Assembly: GCF_000208865.1 (NCBI RefSeq)
Contig: NC_018389.1
Coordinates: forward strand, 806,001 to 870,000
Origin: Neospora caninum Liverpool
Lineage: Eukaryota; Apicomplexa; Conoidasida; Eucoccidiorida; Sarcocystidae
Length of the DNA: 64,000 nucleotides
Direction: 5' to 3'
The position numbers and the translations under genes are program-made. Below the pieces are notes generated by a model. The model was not told where the DNA came from. It was given only the letters and a program-made list of their open reading frames with translations, and did no database searches. This document shows positions 1 to 14,378 of this stretch, piece after piece (the stretch's first letter is position 1; every line of letters begins with the position of its first letter).

Positions 1-113
1 GCACTCGAAGAGACGTGAGGAGAAGCGGAAGAATCGGAAGCAGCGATGGGCTCGATGAAGGCGAAGGCACGAGGACAGAAGGCGTTTTGCCAAGCTGAGA
101 GCGAGGCGGCATA
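1..113 (-). CDS. Possible left-edge exon, unknown protein (partial)
   Basis: Read on the minus strand, an AG at a CTGCAG (about positions 114-119) could be a splice acceptor. It is followed by a frame that stays open to the window edge and has a protein-like composition (Trp, Gln, Asn, Phe-Ile-Glu-Pro) rather than the Ser/Arg runs of shadow frames. An alternative minus-strand frame starts with an ATG near 111. No domain is recognisable in about 37 codons, and the plus strand has stops in this stretch. The call rests only on composition and one possible splice site, and it could be wrong. Confidence 0.25.
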
Positions 114-3100
114 GCCTGCAGGAACCGGAGGAAGGGACGATGACGCGGGGCGGCAGGAGACAGACGAACGGCGCAGCGGGTCCCCGACACAGGTCCCGCG
201 GGGGGTGGGGGGGCGAGAGGCCGTGGACGAAGACGAGAGACGGGGCGGTCTGTGCTTGACAGCGTAGGCGCCGATTTGTGGAAGGAGCGACCGATCAAAG
301 ATAAAGGTGGCCGCGCATGAATGGAGGGCCAGTTTCTGCAGAGGTTCCGCAGAAGAGAAAGAGGCAGAAACGCAAGCGTCGTCCTCCTCAGACCCCTTTT
401 TTTGCGAGGGAGACGGAGGCGCGCACACCCGGCAGTGCAAAAACGCGAAAGGAACCTCCATGGTGTCTCTGTCCTCCGGTTACGAGGGCAACGAGAAGTG
501 GAATCCCTCTCTCTCGGAAACAGGAAAAAGGAGAACCGGTCAGGAACCAGAGTCAGCGGAGCCCCTCGACATTTTTCTACCCACCCGGCTGAGAGAAGAC
601 GGCCTCTCAGCTAGGAATCTAGGACGCTGGCGGCTTTGCTGCTGACACGCGCGTCATGTGTACAGACAGAGAGACTCACGAGGATAGAGCGGTGCACTTT
701 GGTGGTCATGCTTGGACAGATCGCATTCAGTCGAGTGTCAGGGCCTCTGCCGGTTCTGACAATACAGAGAGAAGATGGCCCGGGAAAGCGGCATGCATCA
801 ACGCCGAGTACACTGAAGCGGGGGGTAGGGCTCCTCGCGCACTTGAAGATGTGCTTTCGGTTGCACTTTATGACGCATAAAAGAAGACCACAAGCGAAGA
901 AAGGAGAGAGACCACAGGGAAATGGAAAGCCGCCGCATGCACTTGTAAGGCAGCAAAACAGAGTGAGAAGCGAGGAGACAAGGTGGGAGAAAAACAAAGC
1001 GACCGCGACAGAGAGGCTAAGAGGCAAGACACAGAGTGTCGCGGTGAGAGCGTATCGAAAGATGCGGAGAGCCGAAAGCGTCTCAGATTGACGAATAAAT
1101 GGACAGCAAGGCTTTTGTCCTGCCGGTGAGACCAGCGAACAGAGCCGCCCCTTCTCGACTCAAAAATATGTCGATCAGACGCTGGCGGGCGGTAGCAGCG
1201 AGCGACGCCCCTCCCAGCGTTGCCCCGGTGTGGAGAGTCTTGACAGAAACTCGGGCCAAGCATGCAACTCAAGCGTGAACCCGTGTTGTGTTGACTGGAT
1301 TGAGAAAAGATTAACTTGAGAAAAATGCCGGAATGCGGCAGAGAGAGGAGCCATATCAATTTTCATGGCTGTCCTCCGGATTCGACGCCCCCCAGCAGCC
1401 GATACACAAGACAGACCTCAAGTTCCGCGAGTCTCGTGCGGAGAGCGACGAGCGGTACAGCTGAAACCGGCTCTTCTCCGCAAGAACGGCGAAACGCAGA
1501 ATCTCTCCACCAGCGGAGCAGTGGAGAGATTGGAATTCGGATCTTGGTGGAGGAAACGAACTGGGAGAAGACAAGCAGGGAAAACAGCCCGCCAGAGCGT
1601 CGTGGCTGCTGAGACACTGCGCAAAGCCGGGCCAGCGAAAAGATGCTCGAGGGTGTCTTGCAAAGGCGGAGCGCGTCGTTCATTGGAACTACCAGTGTTG
1701 CGAAAAAGCCGAACCGTCAGCTGTCGAATCCTTCCACGGTGAAAACGCCGATCACTCCGGTTTCGTTCAACTATCGGTCAAGCAGGCTACGTCGAAAGCG
1801 AGAGCAACGCACTCCTGGGTTCCGGCAAAGTTGCTGGAACCCCAACATGGCAGGAAAGAACCGTACCTGCTTGCAGTTCATCCGGCGAAGCTTCTTCTCG
1901 TGCACGAGAAAAAAGTACGTGGACAAGGTTTTCCCGGTGTGAGAGAGCGAAAAACAGAGTGAAAAAAGAGGGCCGGCAGTCGTGGACGGAAGGGGTCGCC
2001 GCTACGATTTGAGGGGCAAGGAGTGTGCTTCTCTGTGACGCAGATTTTTGTTCCATATCGGTGCGTGGAATAAAAGAGGATACCAGGGACAGAGGAGCTT
2101 CAGCAGTCACGCTTGCTTTCTATGGAACGGAAACCCCGGAAATCTTGACCCTGGAACGCCGCCGGCGGAACCGGCAACATTCTCGAATGAAGAAAATCCG
2201 TGTTTTTTTCCGGGGGCGGGGGAAGTGGCGAGGACGATCTGCTCTTGACGGGTACCAGAGGAGCTTCGACAACTCACAGCCAGATGGGAGAGGCATTTGC
2301 TTGTGTCTTTCTTCCGAAGGCTCGCTCTCCCATCTTCAAACGCTTGTTTTCATGGGGAAAAACAAATCCATGGAAAGCCTATTTCTGTCCTCGAGGCCCC
2401 AAGCGAGTCGCTTCGGTCTCTACTAACGCTTCCATGTTGCAGTTCGGGTCTTTCACCTTTGTGCCAATAGGGTAAGCTCGTGTTTTATTCGAACGCCTAG
2501 CGAAAATTCGGTTAGGCTGTCGCGCGAAGCCTTGGTCAGAAGTTTGAGCTGCAGCCTAGGAGAGAAAGTTTCCTTCTTCTTGGCCTTTGTCTTTGCTCGT
2601 TTGGGCAATTCACGGACACCCAAATATGACGCATGAAACGGTAAGGCGGTCTTGAGTCATTCTTGCATTCGAAAACTTCAGCTTTTTTCCCGCTGCTGAC
2701 TGCGCTGGGCAAGAAGCCCTACAAGTGTCCCGCAGTTCAGCTGCGAGTTTTCTTAGCAGTCAGTGGTCGGTTTTTCAGGGCGCCGCCGGGAGACCAGAGC
2801 TTTTTTCCCGAAACGAACACGCATTCCGTCCACCGAGTCGACCGGCGAACAAACTCCTCGTGCCGCTCCAAATCTTGGCACAGGAATGAACACACGACAG
2901 AAACTTGCAGCGTACAACAAATGAACCGGACGCGTTGAGACTGCAAGCAATGAAAGGCGTTCCCATAACCTAGTGACGTAGTCAGTGCATATACGAGTGT
3001 CCTGTTCAAACCTCTGTGTCCTGGGATGTGAGTCTCGCTATCGATTTGTTTGTGCACACGCAACACTCGCGATACGATATCGTTACACCAAGAGACGACG

Positions 3101-4933
3101 GCCTCACGTTTCTGAAACAGGCTTCCTTGAATACATACCATAGAGACTGCGGCTTTATTCTACTTCCCCGGCGGCGCCACGACAAAATCTGTTGCAAGCG
3201 CATCCCGATACTCAGGACACCTACGCGTGTGATCTCATTCATGAGTATCCATTCCCTTCTTCGCACAAGGAACGTGGCCTCGGCCGCAGAGTCCCAGAAG
3301 CGCATGGCACCCTGATAGTGACTGAAATATGTTCTGTCCTATGGTACCGTTCTGATGCAACGTGCGGCTGCCGGCGGACGGGGCGACTTCCTTGATGAAA
3401 TGGATTCAAGTCCACTTGCACTCTCACGCGAGTTCTCTTGCCGGTGGCGCTATCATCGTGGCAAGTCCATCGCGAAGATAACGATCGTGCCTCAAGCACA
3501 TGTCGCGGCTACTGCATCAGAAGTAAATAAAATGTCGTAGCCGAAAAGCAAACCAGAGATTTGCCGGCAACCCGAAAACTCCTGTGTTCCCCTGTCGCGA
3601 AATAACCGGCATCCGTTCCTGGAAAAACTTGGATTGTTCCAGTCGTCTGCCGCTTTTGCCGACTGGCAAAATGGGGCGATGACCCGAAGTCCCAGGAAAA
3701 CCCGTAAAGGCTACACGGATGATAGATCGCAACGCACGGCTCTCATGCTGCCGCTGACTTCGCGAGAGTCGGTGTCGCTATTTTTGGCGTCTTACGAACT
3801 CGCCAAACAAACCATTGGCTCTGGAATCTCCGTTTTGGATAGCCCGCTGGCGAAAATGGAGATTCCGTGGCTACAGAAAACCCAAACAGACACGCAGGCT
3901 CGCGGACAGAGGCGTGAACCGCGACGCCCGTCCCGTCCCCTGTTGCGAGTGTCTGTAAAAGACGACTCGGCCACGTAGATGCGTATTCAAATCTATACGT
4001 ACACACACGTATTGATGTGTACAGATTCTAGAAGGCGATGTACGAGAGAGAAAATTGGGAGGTGTGCAGCCGCTGGCATTTACCATCGACCTTCGGACTT
4101 CCCGTTCACGCTCCGCGGTCCACGTCGAGAGCACTTTTTCGAGTGTTCGTTTCTCGATAATCCGGCCGTATCTGAGGCCCATTGATTTCTGCTGCATGTT
4201 CCCCCCTCTTCACTTAAATCCAAGCCGCCGTATGCGTGAAAAACGAGAAAGTTATGCCCGGACTTCCCTCGAGTGTTTTGCCGTGCGTGCAGCCAGCGCA
4301 TCCTCGACGCTTGAGTCGCGACTGCATGCGGCACGCAACCCGGAACCTTTTCTTGTCTTGTCCACTTTTCGCTCGCTTTCCGTGGCAGGACGAAACCAGC
4401 TGTTCACTCCTTTTCTCTGGACAGTGGCGTTTGGTCGAGACTGCGTTTCAGTTGCATGTGTGGAACGCGCCTGCCGAAGGGCCTCTTTCCAGTGTGCATG
4501 CTTCCTACGGAAAAAGCTGTCGCCGGCCGTGGCATCGCCCCGCCCTCCCCTGTTTTGAGTCTTCTATACCGGCGGCACACAGAGAGCCAGAGAACGAAAA
4601 TTAGGACTCGCGTTTATCTCGGCAACGTTTGCACGGTTGTCTCACCGTGGTTTCTCAGCGCTCGTCAGGGATTTGTCCCTCCCGACGGAGTGGGTTTTCA
4701 CGAGGACGGTTTCTTGCCTGTGCTTCCGCCACGCTCCGTTTCTCTCTCCACAAAGCGCTGGCGTCTCGCTGAGCCGCGTGTGCTTCTGACTGTCGCAGCC
4801 TTCTTACACTCCTCCGAGTCTCTCTTTTCCTGAATACGTTTTCTTCTGCACTCATGCTCCCCTCCTTCCCTCCCTCTGGCTTTCCGTTCCGCTCTCCGTC
4901 GGTACCCAGCAACTCGCCGTGCGCGATTCGAGA
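114..4933. other. Spacer with no supported gene
   Basis: About 4.8 kb in which I find only short, mutually overlapping open frames on both strands, with no domain, no coherent codon use and no chain of phase-compatible exons. The last kilobase before 4934 is pyrimidine-rich on the plus strand and probably holds the promoter and 5' leader of the helicase gene. Untranslated exons cannot be excluded. Confidence 0.5.
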
Positions 4934-7900
4934 ATGGAGCCTCACTCGAGCTGCTGGTTCGAGTGTACTTACACTTCCCAGAAGACGAAGAAGAACAAAT
5001 CGTGGAAAGATGGCGTGTGCACCTGCCAGGTGATGAGAGGCTTCCTGCGGTTTCTGCTTTACGCCGCTGAAGAAGAAACCACGCCGACTGGAGACACCCA
5101 GCTTCGAAAAAAAGGAGACGCTCTGGACTCCCATGAGATTCCTCTGCGTCCCTTCGAAGCTCTTCTTGAGTAAGGCGCGAGCAGGCGTTTTCTCTCTTTC
5201 CGCGCATGGAGCACCAAAAACCGCGAGAGACAGAAGAGCTTGTGGCCGCGAAAGCACTCCTGCCAATCCACGTTCTGTGGTCACTCGACAAATCAGACGT
5301 GTGATTTGCTTCCGCTCTTTACAGACAAGAGAGATAACGTATCTGAGCATACGCTTGCCCCTTCTTCAAACCGCATGTGTCACGTGAAATAGGAAAGGCA
5401 TGTTATGCTAGTGCACATTGATTTTTAGGCATCGCACCTAGAGTAGGACAGACAGATACCCCTGGTCTGTTGCGTGTTCTACTCCTGTATTTGTCTCCCG
5501 TCGCTGGATCTCCTGCAGCCCACACAGGCCAGATGTCGAGACCCGCTCTCACGATTCTTTTTCTGGTTCGGGACCTCGATTTTTCGACACCCGGTGATGC
5601 GTGTCTTGCTTTCCTCTCTGGCCGGCTTCCCGACCGCCTCGTCGGAGTCCCACCCTCCTCACTGCCGCTACGTTTTCGTGTTTTTTGCCTTCAGCGAAGA
5701 CGTCGAGTTTCCGCTTCATCTGGTCCAACTGACTCGCGTCCTTCCACCCCGTTCAACTCGGCCTCAGCCGAGCAGTTCTCCCTCTGGCCAGCTCTCTCAA
5801 AGTCCATGTGTGTCGCGCACGGGAAATGCGAGGCGATTTCCGTCCTCGTGTGCATCGTCGGTCTCTTCCTCTTCGTTCCCTTCCTCCGCCTCTTCTCTGG
5901 CGCCGCATGGAGCCTCCCTGTCGATCTCGTCCTCGTCTCAAGGAAACACGGGCAAAACCAATGCGCAGCGAGTGCCCCGCCCGGCGCGATTTCGAGGTCG
6001 AGGCGGACTCTTCAGTTCTCGCGTTCGCGTCGCAGCTGGTGTTTCGCCCGCAGATCTTCGGTCTTGCGCCTCTTCGCCTCCCTCTGCTTTCTCCTCTTCC
6101 TTGCCGTCACATAGTGTAACTGAGAAGCCATTCGCGGCGGATTCCGCAAGCGAAACTCGGCTTTCTGATCCGTACGTGTCGAGATCCGCCGCCGTCGCTG
6201 CCGGTTCGTTTCGCCGGTCTGTCGAGTCGCTGGAGTGTACGGACACCCCCTCGTCTCTTAGCCACGAGCAGCCACCGTCGGTCGAGTCAGCCAGGAAGGC
6301 ATTTGTGTCGCCGTTTGCTCCTCGCTGGCGTGAGGCGTCCTCACATCTTTCCTCTTCGGCGTCGGGGCCCTTCCCTCGCCACGAGAGAGAGCCTTCGCAG
6401 GCCGTGATGTGCCAAGATACCTCGTCGGACAATCTTCCTCCTTGCGAAACCCTTTCGGCCTCGAGCCTCCGTCCCGGGCAGTTCTCCAGTCAGTCTCAGC
6501 CCCAACTAATTTCTGCAAATTATTCAGGGAAAGAGAACGCGGTCCAGGCTGCAGTTTCCACTGCTTATCCCTCGGCAAACGCGCGTTTCCGACACGAAGA
6601 CGTGCCGTCTCCCGGGACGGTGGCGGCTAAAGGCGCTGTGCTAGGACACACACAACGCCCTGGAGATCCGGTTGGACCGAAAACAGAAAGCGGTGGTGCA
6701 GGCGAGGAGAGCGGACGAATCCAGGAAAACGATGCCAAGCTGATCCGAGGAGACAACGATGCAAGTGTGGCGTCAAGGACAATAGTGGAAGACGTGGGAA
6801 GAAGGGGAAGCGATGAAGATGGAGAAGACCGCAGTTGTGCTGCACGAACAGAACTCGTGACCAGTTTCCTGACGCGAGTCGCAGCAGAGAATTTGCTCGA
6901 GGACATGGCACGCGATGCGTGCCCTTGGATTCAACACTGTCCCTCTCTCGCGTCCTCCGTCGTCCCAGCTTGTTTCTCTTCTCCAGAATGCTCTCCAGGG
7001 GGCAACCGTCCCTCCCGGGGCAGCAAGCAGTGTGAAGGCGAGGCGGAATGTCGCGCGATGGAAGACAGCCTTCAAGGTGAAGAAGAGTATGGAGGTTTCA
7101 AAGACGCGCTGCTCTTTCTCTCTCTGTTTGAGTCTCATGGTGCTGCGTATCCTTTCGATGATAAGCCTCACGTTGTTCCACCGGGAGAGGACGCCCTGCC
7201 GATGGACAAGGCCCAAGAAAAGGCCCCGCGCAGGCGACATCCGATGCCGCCGGCGATGCTACATTCTCTTCTTTCCTCGTGTGTTTCCTCATCGTCCTCT
7301 GCGTCGTCTCCCCCGGTTCCATCGTCCGTTCCGTTTCCTTCCTCAGCTTCTGCGCACTGCGACACAGAGCCCGCCGAGATGGACGAAGACCTCGTCGATC
7401 TTCTGCATGCGCCTGCAAACGTCGCGCTTCAACCCGAGAGAGAAGGAGGACGCGGCGCGTTCCCCAGGGCGCACCTGCCAGCGGCAGAGCCGTCTCCTGC
7501 CGAGTCGGCGCGAAGCGCCACAACAAAGCGAGAGGAAACCACAGGGGGGGAGGAAGTCCAAGTTGGAAAGCGGGTGGACCCGTCACGTGGGAGACACCCC
7601 ATGTGGCCTCGCCCGGGGGACGGCTCTGAGAGCGCGCGAGAAAGATACAGGGACGTCCTCGGAGACAGCGAGAGGGGACGCGCGAGCGACACACAGACCT
7701 GCGCATTCCCCGGCTCCAAACGCCAGGCTTTTCGTCCTCTTTCGGGTGCACGGGGCAAGAGACACTTGACAAACGCGAACTTCCACTGCTCCTCTGGGGC
7801 CTCTGTGGACGTAGACCTACTGGAAGGCAGTACCGATTTCGCGTCGGCCTCCTCCTCTCATTGGTCTTCTCTGAGGCGCGGACGGCCCCGAAGCTTTCTC

Positions 7901-10900
7901 GCCAACAAACGTCGCCCTACGGAGAGAGACGAGGGTGCTAAAACAGAGGGGACTCAGGAGAAAGCGAATCTCCTTCCTCTCTCCCGTTCTCGCCGTCCCG
8001 TGTTCAGCCCGCCGTTTGCTAAAGGAGCGGCGTCTTCATACCCTGGCTGTATGTCGATGTTTCGCCCCTTTCTTGCTGTCAATCCTGCCGTGTTGTTTCT
8101 CTCTTTTCCAATGCCCCTCCCTTCGGGAGTAGGGATCTTCTCCAATCGCGCTTTTCGCTGCCGGACCGCCTTCAGTCTCGGGTTGCCCACATGCTGCTCG
8201 TTCTTTTTTTCCTTCTTCCTTGCGTTCTCTCTGACCCCTTGCCACTCGTTCCGTGTGGAGGGACGCGTCTGCCGCGTGTCTCGCCGCGTCTCTCCTGTGC
8301 ACACTCTCGCTGTTCTTCGCATTCCCTGCGTATGCAACTTGGGCGAGGTCTCCACGCGGCTTGCCGCCGCGTTGCGGTGTCTGACTTTGAACGCGCGAGG
8401 TCTGTTTCTCGACAGATGTCCTTTTCTCGCGTGTCTCCTCTGTCTAACGCAGCCTGCGGCAATCCGCCTCGCGCCGCGCGCCCTGCTCTGTCTCCGGCGC
8501 CTCGCGCTTCTTCGCGTTCATCCTTCGTCCCTTTCCAGAGTTTGAACCCTGCCGCCGGAGACTTCCCGGACGATCTTTCGTCGCAACCTCAGCAAGAGGA
8601 AACCGAGTGGCTGCCAACCTTCCGGCCTCTCGCCGCTTTTCCTGCTCGACGCGAACAGGCCTCGCAACTGCTTTCGCTCCTCCCTCTGCGCTTCGCCATT
8701 CCAAGAGACCCTCGAAAGGTAACAAAGAATCGGGGGAGAACGGCAACATGCGCGCACAAACGAGGGCACCTTTATTCAAGGACGCCCAGGACGAGATCTT
8801 TGTGTGCACATATAGATATACATTTGGATATTGATTTGCAGGCGTGTCCGGGTAAGCATGAATACACTTACAACACATACACCTCATGTGAATGTGCACT
8901 TGCGTGTGCACGTGCATAGACATGCGTAACCGCTGTCCAGCTGTCGAGCTGAGGAATGAAGAGAGGGAGATTCGAAGTTCGTGTAAAAACGGGAATGGGC
9001 CTGGTTGTTTCTGCTGGCCTAGACACGTGCATGCATATCCGGTTTCGCGGCAAAAATCGCATGCGTTTTTCAGGTCGCTCCCGCGATAGTCCGCCAGTGC
9101 ATGCGTGGCGTCTCCTGCGGCTCCTCTCTCTGGCGGTCGACGGCGAAACGAGCGCAACAAATCGAGAGTTACTGCCTCTCGCTTTTCAACTCCGTCGCCT
9201 TGCAAATCCACGGGACGCTCGTCGAGCTCGCGGCTGCTCTGCAGCCAGTTGTGTGTAAGTCCCCGAGACATCCTCCGATTCTGCTTCGAGACGGCAAACG
9301 CATTCCGGCTCTGGGCCTGAGTCTGAGTTCGCGCGAATGGACGAAAAAACGTGTACAGAGGGCCGCGTAACACGATTTTCAACTGTAGACAACACAGTCA
9401 GGAAATAGAGGAACTCAACTGCTCTTTCTTATACCGACACAGATATTCTTTTACATAGCTGTTCATATTGATACATGTAGAGCTATATGCATCTCGAGGT
9501 AAGGATCGGCACGCATGAACAACTGTACAAGACCCTGTGGTTTCCAATATGCTCGGCATATAGGGTTTCAGTCTTCTTTGATTCGCTCTCCCACTAGACT
9601 CCGTCATCCTCCGTGTTGCGTCGTTTATCCTACTGGGCTACCTTTTCCTCGCAGATGGATCGTCTGCGCCTATCTCTCCCCCCTCGGTTGCGTCATCGTC
9701 TGCCTCTTTGGCCTCGCGAGAGAGATCATCGCTCAGTGGCAACGCCGTTCTCGTCGCCTCCGGCATTCGCCTGCAGGTTTGGGCTTCTTCGCCGTGTCGA
9801 GACGGCGCCGTTGCGTCTGCCAAAGAGCGCCTGGTGAGAGGAAGAGCGAATCAAAAAGTGCATGCAGTCCCGAGGGTCATCTGCGAATCCACGTCCTGAG
9901 CTCGTCAACGTTTCTTGCTGTTTCTCTTTCCTGCGCGGCATGTCTGTGTGCTCGTCACAGAGCTCGCGTTGTGCTCCAGCACACCTACTTCTGAACATAT
10001 ATGTATTCATATGTTATGGAGATACACACAGACATATATATATATATATATATATATATCAGTCAGTCGCCCATGCGTGAATATATATGTAGAGGGAGAA
10101 ACATAGAGATATGTGTATACGTGCTTACGTGTCGATCTGAGTATATGTGCATCCGTATTGGATGCCGGGAAAGTAGGCATGTACTTGTTTTTATTGACTG
10201 ATAATCTCCTAGTCAGCGTCATGTTTTGCCAGCATATTCCTCTGTCTGCCTCTAGCGGGAACCGTTCCTCTTTTTTGTTCCACTGGATGTACACCACAGC
10301 TGGCCCAAGGCTTTTGTGGGCGTGGCCTACCGCAAATTCGCTCTGCTTTTTCCCCTCTTCCCTCGACCTGACGCGTGCGCGCGCGCTCCGCTCTGCGCCT
10401 TTGCAGGGGCTGAAGAAACAGCAACAAATGCAGCAACGCAAGTGGCGAGCCTCGCTGGAGAAAGCGAGACAGGCGAAACGCCGGAAAAGGCAAGACCGTG
10501 CCCGACGTGGAAATATCGAGAGCCAAGAAGACGATCTGGAAGAGGAAGACGAGCAGGACGCAGATACTCCGGCGCTAGACCAAACTGCAGAGGACGAGGC
10601 GGGAGAAGACGCGGTGGAAGAGACGAAAACGCGCTACTTCCTCGACTTCTCAAACTGCAGTGTACAGACACCGTTTCTTCGCGACTCCGACCGCGTCCCG
10701 CCGTCATCTCATTTGGCGTCGAGAGGGGTTTGCCTCGCCAGTCCTCATTCTTCGTCTGTCCCCGACCCCCTTGCGATCCTTCAGAAAACGGTTTCTCGAG
10801 GCGACTTGTGGGCGATCGCTGCTGACGGTACGCCTCTTTCTGCTGCTCAAGCTCTTGTGTGTCGCGTTCTCTGCTTTTTCGACATTCCTCTCTCTTTGCC

Positions 10901-11771
10901 TACATGGATGTGTATGCCTTTTTGCGGCGGTTTTACTCGTACCTGCCTAAGCACATTCCCTGGGCGTTTTTGTATTATCTGCATGCTTTCTTGTGTCTCG
11001 CGAGAGAGACGCGCGCGGTCTTTTCGCATCGTCTCGTGCGTCTCTGCGGCTGCGCCGCCCCTCTGTCTCTCGTCTCTGCTATCTCCATATCCTCTCTCTG
11101 ATGTCCTGCCATTTTGACTTTCTGCCTCTTTCTCTCCGTCGGCATTCTCCTTTTGTGCATATGCAATTAAGTACATGTGTATATATAAATATATATAAGT
11201 ATATAAATAAATATATATATATATATATATATTTATATGTACATGCTTGCGTACGTGCATATATTTTACATGCGTGCATGCTTTTGTTTATCTGCGCGCC
11301 TTTGCGTGTGCATGTCTCCATTTCTGGGCTTGGAAACGAACGTGGGGTTGGTCTGTTCAGACGACTGGACGCATCCGTCTAAAGTGCTGCTCTGCCGATC
11401 GTGCTGGAAAGGTTTGCATCCGCGATCAGGGACCGTCGAAGTCGAAGTTCTCCGCCTCGCGTCTTCGCTAGCCCCCTCGCGGTCTTCGGAGCGTTCGCAG
11501 TCTACCTGGCATCGCGCGCCCCGGCCTGCGTCGCTCTCTGAGGGCTTCTTGCCGTCTTGGTGGGCGCGCCTCCTTAGCGAAAAACGCGCAGAGAGAGGTC
11601 GAGACTCGGCGAGAAAACTGCATCTGTCGGGAATGCTCCTCGGGAACTTCGCCAACGAATTTGCTGCGGTCGACGGAATCGAGAGACTCTGGAAAGTAAA
11701 CGGCAGGCTCACAGCACTCGCGACACATCTCGCTCTCTCGTGTCTCATCTACAGGTTCTGCCTATAAGCAG

Positions 11772-11802
<31 letters not shown>

Positions 11803-14311
11803 CATATATACGTATATGTAAAGACGTATGTGGTCAGAGCTATGGGTCTTTGCGTCTATGCTTACCACGGTCTTGTCTCAGTTTTCGCGTTTTCTAGAAG
11901 CCTCCCACGGGTCGTTTCCTCGTGGGAAGGCGATCTGTCTCTGTGCATGTGCTCGCGTCGCCGTCCTTCTGCTTCCTGTTCTCTCCCGGAAGGCGTGTGG
12001 ATACGCAGCGTATTTTTTTGAATTTCGGTGACTGCATGCAAGAGCGGAGACATTCCGCTGGATCTGACTGTCGCCCCTTCCTTTTTATCGAGTCGACTCG
12101 CTTTCTTCCCGCCGTCGCTCTCTACGTTCAAGGCAACGCCCGCGCAGAAAAGCCCCTTCACAGACGCATGCACACAGATTTGCGCGGAGAATTTTCTCAG
12201 CGGCCCGCGCTGCGCCCATGAGACGATTGAGGAAACGCGAAACTCAGTGTCCCTCCTCCTTGCTTCCCACTTCTCTTTCGTCCTCGTTCTGCGTCACCTG
12301 CTGGCTGCGTTGTCCACTTTGTTTCGCGTCTTTGCTCATCTTTGCTTCCTCCGATGGCCTCAGTCTCTTTCTCCTTTTTGCGGCTGCCTCGCCAGGCCAC
12401 GCAGAGGGACAAGGCGGCGGCGCCCGGAAATCCCAGCGCATCTGCGCGAGACGCCGAGCGGCTCCACGCGCCCTCCGCTGGCTCGTCTGCAGAGCGCGGC
12501 GATTCTGAGCTGAGTTGTCTGTCGCATGCGTTGCTCGCGGGCGGTTGCCCGGAGGCGAAAGACGAGTTACGACCCGACGGAGAGGTCGCCGAAGGAGACG
12601 AAAGCGAAGACGTTCCTCCTCTCCTCGAACCCATACCGCTAGTGAGAGGCGTGTAGAAGGCCCGCGAGGCTTAACCTTTTCGGCGTTTCCCTCTCGAGTC
12701 TTCTGTGCAGCGATTCACAGAATCCAAATCACACGGTAGACGCACGCAAGAGTGCATCGGCAACGCGCCTCCTTTCGGCGCACGTGCTTCTCTACCTACA
12801 CGGTCTCTCTCCCCTCGGGTGCACGCAGGTTTGTTCTTCTCCCTTCCTTTTTGGGGGTGTCTGTTCTCCTTCCGCCTGCGACGCTTGCGTCTCCGACACA
12901 GAGACCGTCTTGTGACAAGAGGGGACGACTGCGAGAACTGACACGGCCAGCTTTTCTCCCGTCTCTTCTGCACTTCTCTGCGTCGAGCATGAAGCCAGCG
13001 AGGTCTCCGACGGGCTGCCTGTGCGTATGCCTTGGGCGCGTCCGAGCAACCGCGACATGGGGCGCGCTCTCGCGTCGGACGTTCATCTCTGTTTACTTTT
13101 CTGTTGCTGTGTCCGCGGGTTTCCGGTTGCAGAATCTGAGTTCTCGCGAAGCCGAGCAGATTCTTCGAGACGCGATTGCTCCGAATACGCGGCGAAGACA
13201 CAAACTCAACGACGAGCAGCAGGCGGTGCTTCTCGCCATCAGCCGCTGGTTCGTGTACAAGAACGGCAAGCGTCCGTTTCAGTTTTTGTTGCGACGCGAA
13301 AAAGGCGAGCGGAACGGGGAGGACAAACGGCGGGACCTCGCACCGAAACGCAGTTGTCGCGAGGCGCGCCGAGAGAAACAGCGAAGGCGAGGAGATGCAG
13401 ACGCGAAGGGACGACGGACACACGATCTGGGGAACGGTAGAAATGGACCAGCTGAAGGATCAGACGCAGAGGAAGCAAAAGACGGAACCGAAGACGAAGA
13501 AGACGAAGAAGATGAAGATGGACACGATGAACGGAGAGCGGCGTCTGATGCGCTCGGAGCTCAGAGTGACAGTGTCGGTGCCGAGTGTACGAACGCCCGC
13601 GATCTGCCAGCAGGTGAGGAGGAGGACTGGGACAGTCTCCTGTTCTCTGGCGGTGACGTGCAGGACCCCAGTGAAGCGCCGAGGCAGGAATCAAGTTTTT
13701 TAATTTGTCAAGAAGCCAGCGATTCGTCGGGCGCGCAGGCCGAGGAGCGGAGGCCGACCAAGAGCGAGGAGACCGCGAAACGCGGAAAGGAGCTTGCGAG
13801 AATAGGACGCCCTTCAGGAGAGGATCCCTCCAACGATCACAGTTCTTCTTCGTATTCTTCGAGTTCTTCGCATGCTTCTTCTTCGTCTCGCGAGGCATCG
13901 CGGGAGAGGGAGTGTCCTCGAAGAGGCGAAGCGTCAGGCGAAGAAGCGGCGAGAGTGACGAAGGGCGAGGAAGCCGCGATGCGTGTGTATGAAGACCGTA
14001 CGTCTGCGTCGCGACACTGGAAGACGAAGCGAACGAAACGTCGAAATCGCTCTTTCGGGGAGGACGACGCGCGAGATAGAGACGGGTTGCGTGGCCGCCG
14101 GGAGAAGCGGAGAAACGAAAGGAACGACGGAGAGGAAGAAGACTTCGAAAAGGCGCTCCACCTGCTGCAGTGCGATCGACAGCGGACCAACGCCCCGCCC
14201 ATTCTCCTCGTCCACGGCGTCTTTGGGGCTGGCAAAAGTTCCCTTCTTGCGGCGTCACTCGCGACCCTTTCCCGGTACGCGCACATTCGGGTTTTCTAGA
14301 CATCCAAAAGT

Positions 14312-14378
<67 letters not shown>

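Noticed and set aside
5474..5694. Upstream extension of the long frame that covers helicase exon 2
   Set aside because: It opens from a GTG (first ATG at 5597), is T- and pyrimidine-rich, and ends in a TTGCCTTCAG acceptor at 5694 whose phase fits the DUF2439 exon exactly. It is read as intron 1.
12671..14303. Long minus-strand open frames (about 250 and 354 codons) opposite helicase exon 9
   Set aside because: They are antisense shadows of the Arg/Glu-rich coding strand, have no domain, and cannot coexist with the phase-consistent helicase exons.
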